64,000 nucleotides of DNA from Sphingobium sp. JS3065 (lineage in GTDB: Bacteria > Pseudomonadota > Alphaproteobacteria > Sphingomonadales > Sphingomonadaceae): assembly GCF_026427355.1 (NCBI RefSeq), contig NZ_CP102664.1, forward strand, positions 372,001 through 436,000, read 5' to 3'. Within the stretch, counting starts at the first letter, position 1, and every line of letters begins with the position of its first letter. Both the position numbers and the translations under genes were made by a program. A model generated the notes under the pieces. That model was not told where the DNA came from. It searched no databases and was given only the letters and a program-made list of their open reading frames with translations. This document shows, piece by piece, positions 52,351-61,232 of the stretch.

Positions 52351-52886
52351 AACACCGGCCTCCCGACCCCGAGCACGGATCTGGCGCAGATCCAGCCAAT
52401 CGCGGCGTAACGGCTGTCGAACCCGTCCTTGTGATCGGTCGCCACAAAATAGCAGCCCTTGGGGATGATGCCGGTCGGCCCCAATGCCAGCGGTTCGCCC
52501 AGCCGGCTGGCGACCTTGGCGATAGCAACCGCCTTGCCGCCCACAAAGAAGGTGCGACCCTTTTCCGTGACCACGTCACCGGCGATCCCCATGACGCGCT
52601 TGCCGAAGGGCTGGGGGGCATTCCCGAAATGCCGGGTCAGCAGCGCCGATGGCGGCGGATCGAACAGGATCAAGTCGCCGCGTGCGGGCACTGCGCTGCG
52701 GTCAAGCCAGATTGCCCAGTACGGCAGTGACGGGCTGGCATTGATCATCAGTGCATGGGTCTGCGCGAAGTTCGTCGTCGCGCCGAGCGCGAGCGTAGCA
52801 GTGCCAAGCCCGGTCCAGAGGGCAAGCCGCGGCCAGCCCGTGCGGAGCCGGCCAGCGCGGGGCGAGGGAACATCAGCGGCTGGCAT
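52347..52886 (-). CDS. S26-type signal peptidase (TraF/TrhF-like)
   Basis: This 179-aa protein starts at the ATG at 52886, overlapping trbI by 14 bp. One membrane anchor (LALWTGLGTATLALGATTNF) precedes the S26 motifs: nucleophile Ser in INASPSLPYWAIW, GDLILFDPP, and catalytic Lys in FGKRVMGIAGDVV, with GCYFVATDHKDGFDSRY as the conserved box near the C-terminus. Peptidases of this group process pilin or other transfer proteins. In many F-like elements of alphaproteobacteria this gene sits between trbI and traW. Confidence 0.88.
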   Translation of the reverse strand: MPAADVPSPRAGRLRTGWPRLALWTGLGTATLALGATTNFAQTHALMINASPSLPYWAIWLDRSAVPARGDLILFDPPPSALLTRHFGNAPQPFGKRVMGIAGDVVTEKGRTFFVGGKAVAIAKVASRLGEPLALGPTGIIPKGCYFVATDHKDGFDSRYAAIGWICARSVLGVGRPVL

Positions 52887-53280
52887 GGGCGACGGCCCCC
52901 ATCCGGCGCGCAACGTCGGCGCGCACTTCGGCGGTCAGATCCGGCACGGTCCCGGCGACCACGGCTTCGGCGACCAGGACGGTGCGGCCTTGCTTTCCGA
53001 GCTTTGCGACCGAGGCTTCGACCGCCTTCAAATAGGTCTCGACACGCACCTTCATCGCTTCGGGCGGCCTGCCCGAACGCGCCTCGGCCTCGACAAAGTC
53101 ACCCATGATCTGGCTGAGCTGGACTGTGACCACCTCGCGGCGCTCGAGCGTGACGATCTTGTGGGTTGCCCAGGCACCCCAGAGCGTCGAACCAATCAGG
53201 CTGGCCGTGATTGCGAGCGCGCCGAGCGAGATACCGGCGAAGCGGCGTGGTGCGGTTGATGTTGCCAGAATGTTCCTCAC
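52873..53280 (-). CDS. trbI: TrbI, F-type inner-membrane protein
   Basis: This 135-aa protein has one N-terminal membrane helix (ISLGALAITASLIGSTLWGA) and a periplasmic helical part with VTVQLSQIMGDFVEAEARS and RVETYLKAVEASVAKLGKQG. It ends VLVAEAVVAGTVPDLTAEVR, the typical TrbI region. In F it affects pilus retraction. It starts in a four-base overlap with the upstream membrane gene. Confidence 0.88.
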   Translation of the reverse strand: MRNILATSTAPRRFAGISLGALAITASLIGSTLWGAWATHKIVTLERREVVTVQLSQIMGDFVEAEARSGRPPEAMKVRVETYLKAVEASVAKLGKQGRTVLVAEAVVAGTVPDLTAEVRADVARRMGAVAHASR

Positions 53281-53681
53281 GGGACTTCCTTTCGGGGAGC
53301 AAGGGCGGCCGAGACATCGTCGAGGAAGCGCGGCAGGCGCCAGATCACGATGAGCGTGGCCACGCCGAACAGGCCGAGCTTCAGTTCATTGATGAAGCCT
53401 GCCTGGGCCGCGGGATCGGCCGCGAGGTAGTGCGCGGCGAGATTGCCGAGGTGCATGAAGAACAGGCCAAGGTCGCCGCCCGCCAGCAGCAGGAAGAAGA
53501 GCAGCGGCAGTCCGAGGACCGCGAGGTAGATCGAGCCAAGGTAAGCTCCCGCCTTGATCAGGATGAAGCAGATATCGCGCAGCGGCTGCCGCCAGTGCCG
53601 GGTGCTGATGGGGCCGGGCGGGTTGTCGCCGGGCGGCGTTTCCACTTCGCGGTCGAACGGCGAGACAAGGTGAAGGGGCAT
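53277..53681 (-). CDS. Small transfer-operon membrane protein
   Basis: This 134-aa protein starts at the ATG at 53681, 25 bp after traC. A polar N-terminus (MPLHLVSPFDREVETPPGDN) is followed by two or three hydrophobic segments (ICFILIKAGAYLGSIYLAVL, PLLFFLLLAGGDLGLFFM and LFGVATLIVIWRLP). It occupies the position between traC and trbI where alphaproteobacterial F-type operons carry an unnamed membrane gene. Function unknown; probably a T4SS accessory protein. Confidence 0.75.
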   Translation of the reverse strand: MPLHLVSPFDREVETPPGDNPPGPISTRHWRQPLRDICFILIKAGAYLGSIYLAVLGLPLLFFLLLAGGDLGLFFMHLGNLAAHYLAADPAAQAGFINELKLGLFGVATLIVIWRLPRFLDDVSAALAPRKEVP

Positions 53682-53706
53682 GGAAAGGTCCTTTGGTTGG
53701 CTGGAT

Positions 53707-56253
53707 TCAGTCGTGGTCGGGAAAGGCGATGCGCTCGATCGCATCGGCAAGCTGGTGGCCGCGCGCGATCTCGGCATCGATCGCCGCGAAGGTCTGGGGC
53801 GAGCTGGAGAACAGCGTGGCCGAATAGTCGTCGAGCACGAGCCGGCCGATTGTCTCGGTTTCCGGTCCTTTGATGAAGACCTCGGAATAGGAGTTGCCCT
53901 GCCGCTTGAGGCTGCGGATCAACGTCTCGGTGCGGTCGTCCATGTCGAGGCGTTTGCTGGCCTTGAAATCGGCGATCGTCTCGGGCTTCTGCTGGAGGAT
54001 CAGCATCCAGTCGCTGTTCTCGAGTGCCGCCGTCGCACCATCGGACTTGTAGTAGTCGTTCAAGGACTGGGTCGCGGTGGCGAGCGCGCCGCCGTATTTG
54101 CGGCAGGTGCGGGCATAGGTTTCGACGAACTCACCCATCGAGCCGCCTTTCAGCATCGACCAGGCCTCGTCGATGAGCAGCAACTTCCTCACCGAGCGTG
54201 GGCTTCGCGTCATCGCCTGGCTGGTCATGAACATGATCGCCGAGAGGACCACCGAGCGTAGTTCCTCGCGGGCCGCGAGATCCGACATCTCGAAAACGGT
54301 GAAGTCGCTGGTCAGGTCGAGGCTGGCCTGGCCCTCGAAGAAGGCGCCGTACGTGCCGCCCGCCATGAACGGGCCAAGCGCGGTCGCCAGGTCGGCCGCA
54401 GTGTCGTGGCCGGAGCTGGCCAGCGCCTCGCCGATCGCGGTGATGGTCGCCTGGGTGCCGAGCTCGCTCCACACCGTGTTCACAGCCCGGTCGATGAGCC
54501 CGCGCTCGGTATCGGTGAGCGCGGCGGAATGCCGCGCCATCTGCCCGACGATAGCCTTGACCATGCCAAAGCAGTCGAGGCGGTAATCGTCGTCCTCGTC
54601 GGCGCGGGCGGCATCGATCATCGAGAAGGGATTGAGGCAGAAGCCCGCCTTCATCGTGAACTCGACAAACCGGCCGCCCTGGAGCTTGACCGAGTGCTCG
54701 AAACTGCGCCCGTCGTCGATCACGACGACCTTGGCGCCGGCTCCGCGCAGCGCTGCGCACATCTCCTGCAGGAGCACCGACTTGCCCGACCCCGACTTGC
54801 CGCAGATCGCGACATTGTGGTTGCCGGCCTCGTTCTCGAACGGCGACCAGAAGAAGGGCTGCCCCCGCCGGCCAATGAACAGCATGTGCGGATGCTCGCT
54901 GCCGAGATATTCGCCCTGCATCGGCGCGATATTGGCCGCCGTGGTCGAGAGCAGCGTGCGGAAGCGCTTGAGGCGTTCCATGTCGACAGCGAGCCCATCG
55001 GCGAGTGTCAGCGGCATGGCGGCGAGCAGACCCTGAATCTGGAGATACCGCTCGTCGGCAAGATCCCAGCCCGCAGCCTTGTAGATCGACTTCACCGCGC
55101 GTTCGTGGCGGTCACCAAGCCCGGCCGGGGAAAAGGTCGTGAGGCCATAGAAGACCCTGACCAGACGGCGGCCTTCCTGGAGTTCGGCCTGGACGTGCTG
55201 CCATTCGGCCGACTGCTCAGCCAGACGCGGCAGGAAGCGCGCGCTGCGCGTTCCCGCCAGGCTGGTCGTGCGCATGAATTTGAACCCGGCCTTGGCCGCG
55301 GCGGCTTCCTGGTCGGGGTAGACAAGGCACAGCATGGTCGCGGTGGGACAAGGAAAACGCAGCTTGTCGGTAAACAGGTCGCCGATCAGGCGTGCACACT
55401 CCCAAGGCGCCCAGCGCGGCGGCATGTTGCGCGCGCCAAAATGCCGTACATCGAAGGTGTCGGGATAGACCGTGCCGATTTCGGGCACGCCGTCGTTGAG
55501 CGCGCCGGTCGCGCGGAAGCGCTCGGTCTTGAGGTGCATCCGGTCCTCATGGACGATGAGTTCGATGTCGCGCCGGATCGCTTGGTCGGCAATCGGGTCA
55601 TTGGGGTTATACGGCACGGCATCGTCCTGCGGCGCGGTGGTCGGCGATGTGAGATCGTCGATCAGCGCGATCAGGCCCTGCGGCTCGACTTCGGCGACGC
55701 CGAGATTGAGCGACTTCAGCATGGCGATGAGGCCTTCGCGGGTCTGGACCAGCTCCTCATTGGGGACAGCCTTGGCTGCCGGCACGCCCACCGAAATGAT
55801 CACCTGGTGGTGACGTGCGTGGAACGGTGCGTCGTCCGAGGCCGAGTGCCAGACCATGCCATAGAGGCGGCGTGCCCGGTGGCGGGCGATGGCCTCATAA
55901 ACGCCGCCCTGGAGATAGCGCGGCGCAAACCACGGAGCGATGATCCGGCTGATGCGCGGGGATGCAAGGTGCAGGACCTGGAGGCAGGCTCCCGGCGGCA
56001 GTCCTTCGGAGAAGAACTGCCCCAGGATTTCGCCGGTGCGCTCGTCGGCGCCAATGAGCGGCGTGACCGCCAGGACGAAGCCCTTCGATCGTGCGTTCAC
56101 ATAGAGCCGGCTCTGCGGGTCATAAACCCGGTAGGGTAGCCAGTCCGACAGCATGTCGAGCATCAGCCGCGGACGCGCGTCCTCGGCATGTTCGGCGTCG
56201 CCAAGCAGCCCGGTCAGCAGCCGGTCGCACAGGGTTCCGATCGAGACGGCCAT
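53707..56253 (-). CDS. traC: TraC, VirB4-like conjugation ATPase
   Basis: This 848-aa ATPase drives pilus biogenesis at the inner membrane. The N-terminal TraC domain (MLSDWLPYRVYDPQSRLYVN and GKVFGFV-like KGFVLAVTPLIGADE) precedes the motor with Walker A CGKSGSGKSVLLQEM, Walker B KLLLIDEAWSMLKGG and RKYGGALATATQSLNDYY. Length matches F TraC (875 aa). The ATG at 56253 shares one base with the traV stop (TGATG). Confidence 0.95.
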   Translation of the reverse strand: MAVSIGTLCDRLLTGLLGDAEHAEDARPRLMLDMLSDWLPYRVYDPQSRLYVNARSKGFVLAVTPLIGADERTGEILGQFFSEGLPPGACLQVLHLASPRISRIIAPWFAPRYLQGGVYEAIARHRARRLYGMVWHSASDDAPFHARHHQVIISVGVPAAKAVPNEELVQTREGLIAMLKSLNLGVAEVEPQGLIALIDDLTSPTTAPQDDAVPYNPNDPIADQAIRRDIELIVHEDRMHLKTERFRATGALNDGVPEIGTVYPDTFDVRHFGARNMPPRWAPWECARLIGDLFTDKLRFPCPTATMLCLVYPDQEAAAAKAGFKFMRTTSLAGTRSARFLPRLAEQSAEWQHVQAELQEGRRLVRVFYGLTTFSPAGLGDRHERAVKSIYKAAGWDLADERYLQIQGLLAAMPLTLADGLAVDMERLKRFRTLLSTTAANIAPMQGEYLGSEHPHMLFIGRRGQPFFWSPFENEAGNHNVAICGKSGSGKSVLLQEMCAALRGAGAKVVVIDDGRSFEHSVKLQGGRFVEFTMKAGFCLNPFSMIDAARADEDDDYRLDCFGMVKAIVGQMARHSAALTDTERGLIDRAVNTVWSELGTQATITAIGEALASSGHDTAADLATALGPFMAGGTYGAFFEGQASLDLTSDFTVFEMSDLAAREELRSVVLSAIMFMTSQAMTRSPRSVRKLLLIDEAWSMLKGGSMGEFVETYARTCRKYGGALATATQSLNDYYKSDGATAALENSDWMLILQQKPETIADFKASKRLDMDDRTETLIRSLKRQGNSYSEVFIKGPETETIGRLVLDDYSATLFSSSPQTFAAIDAEIARGHQLADAIERIAFPDHD

Positions 56254-57047
56254 CACTTCTTCCCTTCAGGAGATGCGTCCGCAGCCTTGCTGACGGGACC
56301 GGCTGCGCTGTTGTCCGGCGCGCTTTCCTGGGCCTTGGCCTTTTTCGTCTTCGCGGCCGCGAGTGCTTCGAGGCTCGGGAACTGCAGGCCGGGCAGGGAA
56401 GAGTGTGGCCGAGGGGTCCGATCATGCGGGGGAGAGGACATGTCGAACCCCTCGACCGCCGGTGCCTGAGCACCGGCGATTGCCTCGGCCGCTGTGGAGG
56501 GGAGGGCCAGCGGCGAGGCAAGCGGGAAGGGGGAAGTGTCGCCGGTTATCAGCGGCGCATTGGTGTCGGCGGTGCCATCCGGGGTGATGGGGGCCGGGCT
56601 CGAAGTATCGGCATCGGAGGCAGCATTCTGCGCGGCTTTCAGTTGCTTGCGCAGCTGACGCATCAGCTCGGGTGCTTCCGCGCCGTCCTTGCGCCGCAGC
56701 GCACCGGCCCATTGCGGGTTTTCGACAACCGCCCAGGCCACGGCTTCGTCGTGGAGCGTGCCGGCTTCATCGACATGCGCGGGAAACACGATGCGGATCG
56801 TGCGCTCGGCCGTGCGGGCCACATCGCCGCTCGCGATCCCGGCGCGCACCCGTGCCGTCTCAAAGCCGGTGGACGGCAAGTGCCCGAGTTCGGCGGTCGC
56901 GCGCTGGTCGATCACATGGGAGGGTGCGCAATCGCCCTTGGGCGCGCGGCAGGTGAAGTCGCCTTCGATGTTGGTGCCGAGGCCCACGCAGCCGCTCGAG
57001 ACGAGGACAAGCGCGGCGAGCGGGACGAAACGGACGTGGGAAGTCAT
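56253..57047 (-). CDS. traV: TraV, outer-membrane lipoprotein of T4SS core
   Basis: This 264-aa lipoprotein has a lipobox in LAALVLVSSGC (Cys about residue 20) and the TraV start MSGCAGxxxDFxC-like GTNIEGDFTCRAPKGDC. The middle VRIVFPAHVDEAGTLHDEA and AWAVVENPQW are conserved TraV elements, and the C-terminal half is proline- and alanine-rich. It is longer than F TraV (171 aa), the extra being low-complexity. TraV with TraB and TraK makes the outer-membrane core complex. Confidence 0.92.
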   Translation of the reverse strand: MTSHVRFVPLAALVLVSSGCVGLGTNIEGDFTCRAPKGDCAPSHVIDQRATAELGHLPSTGFETARVRAGIASGDVARTAERTIRIVFPAHVDEAGTLHDEAVAWAVVENPQWAGALRRKDGAEAPELMRQLRKQLKAAQNAASDADTSSPAPITPDGTADTNAPLITGDTSPFPLASPLALPSTAAEAIAGAQAPAVEGFDMSSPPHDRTPRPHSSLPGLQFPSLEALAAAKTKKAKAQESAPDNSAAGPVSKAADASPEGKK

Positions 57048-57052
57048 GGCGA

Positions 57053-57919
57053 TCAGCCTTTCGGGTTGGACGGCGCGGCCGTCAGGAAGGCGCGAAGCGC
57101 AGCGGCCGGGCGGTAGCCCTCGATCACCGCGCCATCGGACGGGCGAACGATGACGGGTGTCCCGCCGAAGCCGTGTGCCTTGGCAAAGGCCTCGTTGGCA
57201 TCGAGCCCGCTGGTGTCGCAGGGCCCCGGTTTAGCGAGGGCGAGGCCCGAGTAGGCTGCGTTCAGCGCCACTTCGGGACGCGGTGAACACAGCACCCGCT
57301 CGGAGTCCTTGCGGCTTTGTGCGCCGAAGATCGAAATCGGGCGTTCCTCCACCCGCGCGCCGATCGCCCTCAGCTCCTCCTTCAACTTCTTGCAGTAGCT
57401 GCAGTGGAAGTCGGAGAAGACCACGACCCGGGGGCCGTTCGCCGGTCCCCAGTGGATCGCGCCATTGGCGGGAAGTCCGGCGAGCGAGACCGTTTTGGGT
57501 GCCGCCGGTCGCTGCGGCGGAGCCTCGTCGCTGTCGCCTTGGCGCCGCGCGGCCCCCGCCGCGAGCAGGTCGGGGTTGAGCGCGAGAAGCCGCGCTGCCG
57601 TGAGATCCTGGCGCGCCTCCATGTCGTAGATGCGCCCGATCACAAGATACTTGGCGTGGGCATCGACGTAAAAGAGCGTCGACTTCGAGGCGACCTCGCA
57701 CAGGCCGCCAAGCCCTGAGCAGTTGATCGCATCGATCGGCGTCTTGGGCAGCCGGAGCTTCAGCGCAGCGCGTACCTTGGCAAGGTCGGGCGCGGTATTG
57801 GCAGGGCTCGCGAGATGTGCCGCGCCCCAGCCGGTTCCCGCCGAAAGCGTGGTCAGTGCGACAAGGCCGAGTGCAACTCTTGCCCAGCGGCGGGGCCGCG
57901 TTTGCGTTTCTTCGATCAT
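57053..57919 (-). CDS. DsbC-like periplasmic disulfide isomerase
   Basis: This 288-aa protein has an N-terminal membrane anchor (WARVALGLVALTTLSAGTGW), a short dimerisation-like domain with LFYVDAHAKYLVIGRIYDM and a thioredoxin fold with the active site FSDFHCSYCKKLKEEL and cis-Pro loop GGTPVIVRPSDG. These are DsbC/G features. Located between traV and traB, it probably isomerises disulfides in TraN, TraU and TraH, like DsbC homologues of R27- and SXT-type transfer systems. It overlaps traB by four bases. Confidence 0.9.
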   Translation of the reverse strand: MIEETQTRPRRWARVALGLVALTTLSAGTGWGAAHLASPANTAPDLAKVRAALKLRLPKTPIDAINCSGLGGLCEVASKSTLFYVDAHAKYLVIGRIYDMEARQDLTAARLLALNPDLLAAGAARRQGDSDEAPPQRPAAPKTVSLAGLPANGAIHWGPANGPRVVVFSDFHCSYCKKLKEELRAIGARVEERPISIFGAQSRKDSERVLCSPRPEVALNAAYSGLALAKPGPCDTSGLDANEAFAKAHGFGGTPVIVRPSDGAVIEGYRPAAALRAFLTAAPSNPKG

Positions 57920-59259
57920 TGGGAATTCCTCACATAGACGCCGTCCAGGAAGACGATCTCGACATCGATGCCGGTCGGCATCTCGACGACGGGCTGGTAT
58001 TGTTCAGCCCGCTCGATCAGGTATTTGCTGACCGTATCGGCGGCATCGGCCGCGCCCTGCCCGAGGCCGCCGCCGAGAATGTCTCCGGGCGAGAGCTTCG
58101 AGCGGGTGCCATCGGCATTGGTGGTGACGCCTGAAAACGTGCTGTTGGCATTGGCGGAGAACCCCCGCCCGAAGCCGCCGACGATGCCGGCGAGCAGCGC
58201 CTGGGTGACCAGATTGCCTTCGCGGCTGACGACGCGGCCGCGCACCCCCGACTTGCCGGCAAAGCTGATGAAGCCCTTGACCTCGGAGACCGCGACGCGG
58301 CCGCCCGGCTGGTCGCAGGTCATGCGGGCCAGCTTCACATAGACCTTCTCCGATGAGAGATCGCCGCGCGCGGCTCCGTTGACGATGCAGCCCTGGATAC
58401 GGGTGGTGAGCACCTTGCCGTTCTGCAGGACCGAGCGTGCCGCACCGGTGATCCGCAGGACCACCGGCAGCGGGTCGGTCTGGCTCGCAACCCCTGCCGA
58501 GGCATCGACGCCGACAATGACACGCGCCGAGGCATAGGAGTTGGGGGGCAGGAAGTCGGGCGAGTCCTCGACCACCAGCGGCGGGGCGTCGGGCCGCGAT
58601 ACCTTGAGACCGGCAGCATTGCCCTTGTCCCCGGTAAAGCTCATCAGCTTCACTTCTCCGGGTGCGGCACTGTCGGGCGGACTGGCAGCCTGGCCGCCGA
58701 GCCCCGGCGGAACCGGCGCACGGCCGCGTGCATCGTAGCCTCCCGCCTGCGGGCCATAGGCGGGCAGCGGAGCCGCTGGTTGAGGGGCGGCTGGCCCGGC
58801 TGTGGCTTGTTCCTTCAACCGGGTGTTCTCGGCAGTGATAGCATCGATCGCGGCCTGCCCGTCGGTGCGCATGGCCTGGTTTTCGGCCTTGAGCGCTGCG
58901 AGCTCGGCTTCGACTTGTTCGCGCGGAAGCTGGGCGTCCTTGAGCGCCTTCTGCTCGCGGGAGACGGCATCGAGTCGATTGCCATAGACCGCCACGAATT
59001 CGCGCTGGGACAGGTCGCGGTTGACGAGGCCCGCCGTGTCGATCGTCTCGCCGCCGCCTGCCTTGCCATCCTGCTTGGGATCGTCCGATCCGAAGATGAA
59101 CCAGCTCCCGCCGACGAGCAGGACAGCGCCGACACCGGCCAGAAGCAGCTGCTGGCGCCTTGCGGTCCGGGCATTGAGGCGAACGAGATTGCTGCCTTCG
59201 TGTTCGTCCGGCTGCGCGCCGGTTTCGGGGGATGCCGCCTCGCGGTTCGTATCAGTCAT
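57916..59259 (-). CDS. traB: TraB, VirB10-like T4SS scaffold protein
   Basis: This 447-aa protein starts at the ATG at 59259, within the end of traK. An N-terminal membrane helix (QQLLLAGVGAVLLVGGSWFI) is followed by a coiled coil (VSREQKALKDAQLPREQVEA), a proline-rich stretch (about 180-230) and the VirB10/TraB beta-barrel domain with LPPNSYASARVIVGVDA-like FLPPNSYASARVIVGVDASA, RIQGCIVNGAARGDLSSEKV and VRGRVVSREGNLV. It spans both membranes and gates the channel. Confidence 0.95.
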   Translation of the reverse strand: MTDTNREAASPETGAQPDEHEGSNLVRLNARTARRQQLLLAGVGAVLLVGGSWFIFGSDDPKQDGKAGGGETIDTAGLVNRDLSQREFVAVYGNRLDAVSREQKALKDAQLPREQVEAELAALKAENQAMRTDGQAAIDAITAENTRLKEQATAGPAAPQPAAPLPAYGPQAGGYDARGRAPVPPGLGGQAASPPDSAAPGEVKLMSFTGDKGNAAGLKVSRPDAPPLVVEDSPDFLPPNSYASARVIVGVDASAGVASQTDPLPVVLRITGAARSVLQNGKVLTTRIQGCIVNGAARGDLSSEKVYVKLARMTCDQPGGRVAVSEVKGFISFAGKSGVRGRVVSREGNLVTQALLAGIVGGFGRGFSANANSTFSGVTTNADGTRSKLSPGDILGGGLGQGAADAADTVSKYLIERAEQYQPVVEMPTGIDVEIVFLDGVYVRNSQ

Positions 59260-60001
59260 GGGTCTGCTCCCCATTGGGGCCGACGACATAGGCGGTCGTG
59301 CTGGCACCGGGTTCGAGGGTGGGATTGGCGATCGCCACGGCCAGCGCGTCGCGCGGGGCCAGATCCTGCTCGGTGATGGTCATCGGCCGGTTGCCGCGAT
59401 TGGTGAGATGGATGACCTTGCCGGTGAGTGCCGCGCCGCGGTAATCGGCGATCAACTGCACTTCGAGGGAACCGACGCGCGCTGGAAGTGCAGCCGACTG
59501 GCGGATCCGGTAGCCGTCGATCGCGGCGTTGTTCGCCATGGCCTGGACGAGGCGCACCGCGGTTTCGCCCAGTGGGGTCTCGCTTTCCCAGCGGGCCGCA
59601 TCATTCCTGGCGATCGCTGGATTGGTGATGAAGACCTGTTGGGCCTCGATCCGTTCGACCGGGCAGGCGAGCTTGTAGACGTAGCCCTTCTTCGTCGTGG
59701 CGAAGAAGCTGATCTTGGCCGCCGCGTAAGTCTCGGGGACGGAGACATAGATGTCCCCGCGCACCGGCTCGTTGGTGACGGCAAAGTCGTTGTAGGGATA
59801 ACCGGTCGAGAGCTTCGACACGCTGGCAAACTGGTCGCCGACTAGCGCAAACCGGGTCAGTTCGTGCGCCGAGACCGAGCATTCGATCGTGCCGCCATCG
59901 GCGGTCTGCTTGAACTGGTCGGCTTGCGCCGGACTGGCGAGCAGGGCCGCGAGCAGGGGGAGGGCTGCGGCCGTTCGCCGCAGCTGGGGCATGAGTTCCA
60001 T
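59252..60001 (-). CDS. traK: TraK, VirB9-like secretin component
   Basis: This 249-aa periplasmic protein starts at the ATG at 60001, sharing one base with the traE stop. A signal peptide (RTAAALPLLAALLASPAQAD) is followed by the TraK beta-sandwich (VSAHELTRFALVGDQFASVS and GDIYVSVPETYAAAKISFFA) and a C-terminal domain with LVQAMANNAAIDGYRIRQ and GAALTGKVIHLTNRGNRPMT. It forms the outer-membrane core with TraV and TraB. Confidence 0.94.
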   Translation of the reverse strand: MELMPQLRRTAAALPLLAALLASPAQADQFKQTADGGTIECSVSAHELTRFALVGDQFASVSKLSTGYPYNDFAVTNEPVRGDIYVSVPETYAAAKISFFATTKKGYVYKLACPVERIEAQQVFITNPAIARNDAARWESETPLGETAVRLVQAMANNAAIDGYRIRQSAALPARVGSLEVQLIADYRGAALTGKVIHLTNRGNRPMTITEQDLAPRDALAVAIANPTLEPGASTTAYVVGPNGEQTHD

Positions 60002-60573
60002 CACTGGCTCTCCTTGGGTTTGTCGTCGGTGGGAAGCTGGGCAAACCCGGCCAGCGCGAGGCGGAGGCCCCGGTAAGTCCAGGTGAAACGGAAGCGCCGG
60101 TCGTCGCTGGCAATCACCTGGGCACCGACAAAGGTCTTGAGCGTGCCCTTGACCTCCGAAGTCAGCCCTTTGGGATCAACCGTCATCGACTTGATGACGA
60201 AGGCCTGGGTCACATCGGAACCGCGCTGTTCCTCGACAATCCGCACCAGGTCGGCCTTCAGGCGGCCGTGGCTTGCCGGATCGGCAAGGTCGAGGATCGC
60301 CGCCATCCAGTAGTCGAGGCCTTCAGGGCTGCGATTGAGCAGCATCAGCGCCGCATCGCGGGTGACAAACTCGAGGTAATCGGCGCTGGCGCCGGCGCTC
60401 GATACTGTCAGCGGCGCGCGCAACGTCGGGAGCAATACAACCTCGCGGTCGCGTGTGGCAGCAAGTCCGCCGGTGACGACGACCGCAAGGGCGAGACCGG
60501 CACTCGTCAGCGCGAACATGTTACGCTGCCTGAGCAGCGCCTGGCTGCGTTCATGAGAAAACTGGGCAAGCAT
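60001..60573 (-). CDS. traE: TraE, VirB5/8-position T4SS membrane protein
   Basis: This 190-aa protein has an N-terminal membrane helix (NMFALTSAGLALAVVVTGGL) and a periplasmic NTF2-like domain: SADYLEFVTRDAALMLLNRS, AAILDLADPASHGRLKADL and FRFTWTYRGLRLALAGF. The NxSP-x-x-LDY pattern is typical of TraE. Starts 12 bp after traL and is required for pilus assembly. Confidence 0.94.
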   Translation of the reverse strand: MLAQFSHERSQALLRQRNMFALTSAGLALAVVVTGGLAATRDREVVLLPTLRAPLTVSSAGASADYLEFVTRDAALMLLNRSPEGLDYWMAAILDLADPASHGRLKADLVRIVEEQRGSDVTQAFVIKSMTVDPKGLTSEVKGTLKTFVGAQVIASDDRRFRFTWTYRGLRLALAGFAQLPTDDKPKESQ

Positions 60574-60585
60574 GAGCCTCTCCCC

Positions 60586-60873
60586 TCAACCGGCCAGCAG
60601 CCGGCAATGGGAGGGCGGCGTCATCCTGAGGCCGGTGAGCCCCGCAGGCAGATACCAGTAGGCGGCATGCAAAACCCAGGAGCTAGCGCGTCCTGCTTTC
60701 GCCTTTCGCAGTGCGAACCAGGCGCCAAACGAGAGCCCGATGCCGATAAAGATATGCTGTGCGAGGATTCCCCAGGTGAAGGGGATGATCATCCCCGCGA
60801 ACTCGTCGAGGGTCCAGAAGCCGATAAGCTCCGGATCGTCGAGCCGACGGGGAATGATGTACCGATCGTTCAT
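60586..60873 (-). CDS. traL: TraL, T4SS inner-membrane protein
   Basis: This 95-aa protein opens MNDRYIIPRRLDDPELIGFW, the TraL signature, followed by two membrane segments (GMIIPFTWGILAQHIFIGIG and the next hydrophobic stretch) and a positively charged loop RKAKAGRASSW. It ends YWYLPAGLTGLRMTPPSH-type. TraL is the VirB3-like partner of the TraC ATPase. It lies 29 bp after the pilin gene. Confidence 0.93.
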   Translation of the reverse strand: MNDRYIIPRRLDDPELIGFWTLDEFAGMIIPFTWGILAQHIFIGIGLSFGAWFALRKAKAGRASSWVLHAAYWYLPAGLTGLRMTPPSHCRLLAG

Positions 60874-60902
60874 GATGACGCGCGCCCTCCTGTCCGCCGC
60901 CG

Positions 60903-61232
60903 TCAGATGACGGCGGTGACGACCGAAGTGACGATTGGCACGCCCGTGCCGACGCCGATGCCGACGCCAACCGGGACCGCGATCTGCGACAGGGTGAACC
61001 GGCCCGAGGCGAGGCCGATGAGTCCGCCCGCGAGGCTCAGCACGGTGATGATCTTGCCGCCCGAGCCTTCGAGAAAGTCGGTGAACTTGGTCAGTGCCGG
61101 GGCGAAGGTGGTGTCCGCGCCGGCATAAGCGGCGCTCGCTGCAAGCGCAGCCACCGCGACCGGGAGAACGAGGCTGGCAGCCTGGGTGAAGCGAGGGGCG
61201 CTGAGGCGCCGGGGGAGGGCAAGTGCAGGCAT
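60903..61232 (-). CDS. traA: TraA-like propilin
   Basis: This 109-aa protein is the first gene of the operon. It has a long leader (PALALPRRLSAPRFTQAASL) with a cleavable end near AASAAYAGADT, then the mature pilin of two hydrophobic helices (IITVLSLAGGLIGLASGRFT and IAVPVGVGIGVGTGVPIVTS) joined by a short polar turn. This is the F/VirB2-type pilin layout. No TraQ- or TraX-like gene is seen in the window, so processing may rely on the S26 peptidase. The start at 61232 has AGGAG-like GGAGCTTTC upstream. Confidence 0.85.
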   Translation of the reverse strand: MPALALPRRLSAPRFTQAASLVLPVAVAALAASAAYAGADTTFAPALTKFTDFLEGSGGKIITVLSLAGGLIGLASGRFTLSQIAVPVGVGIGVGTGVPIVTSVVTAVI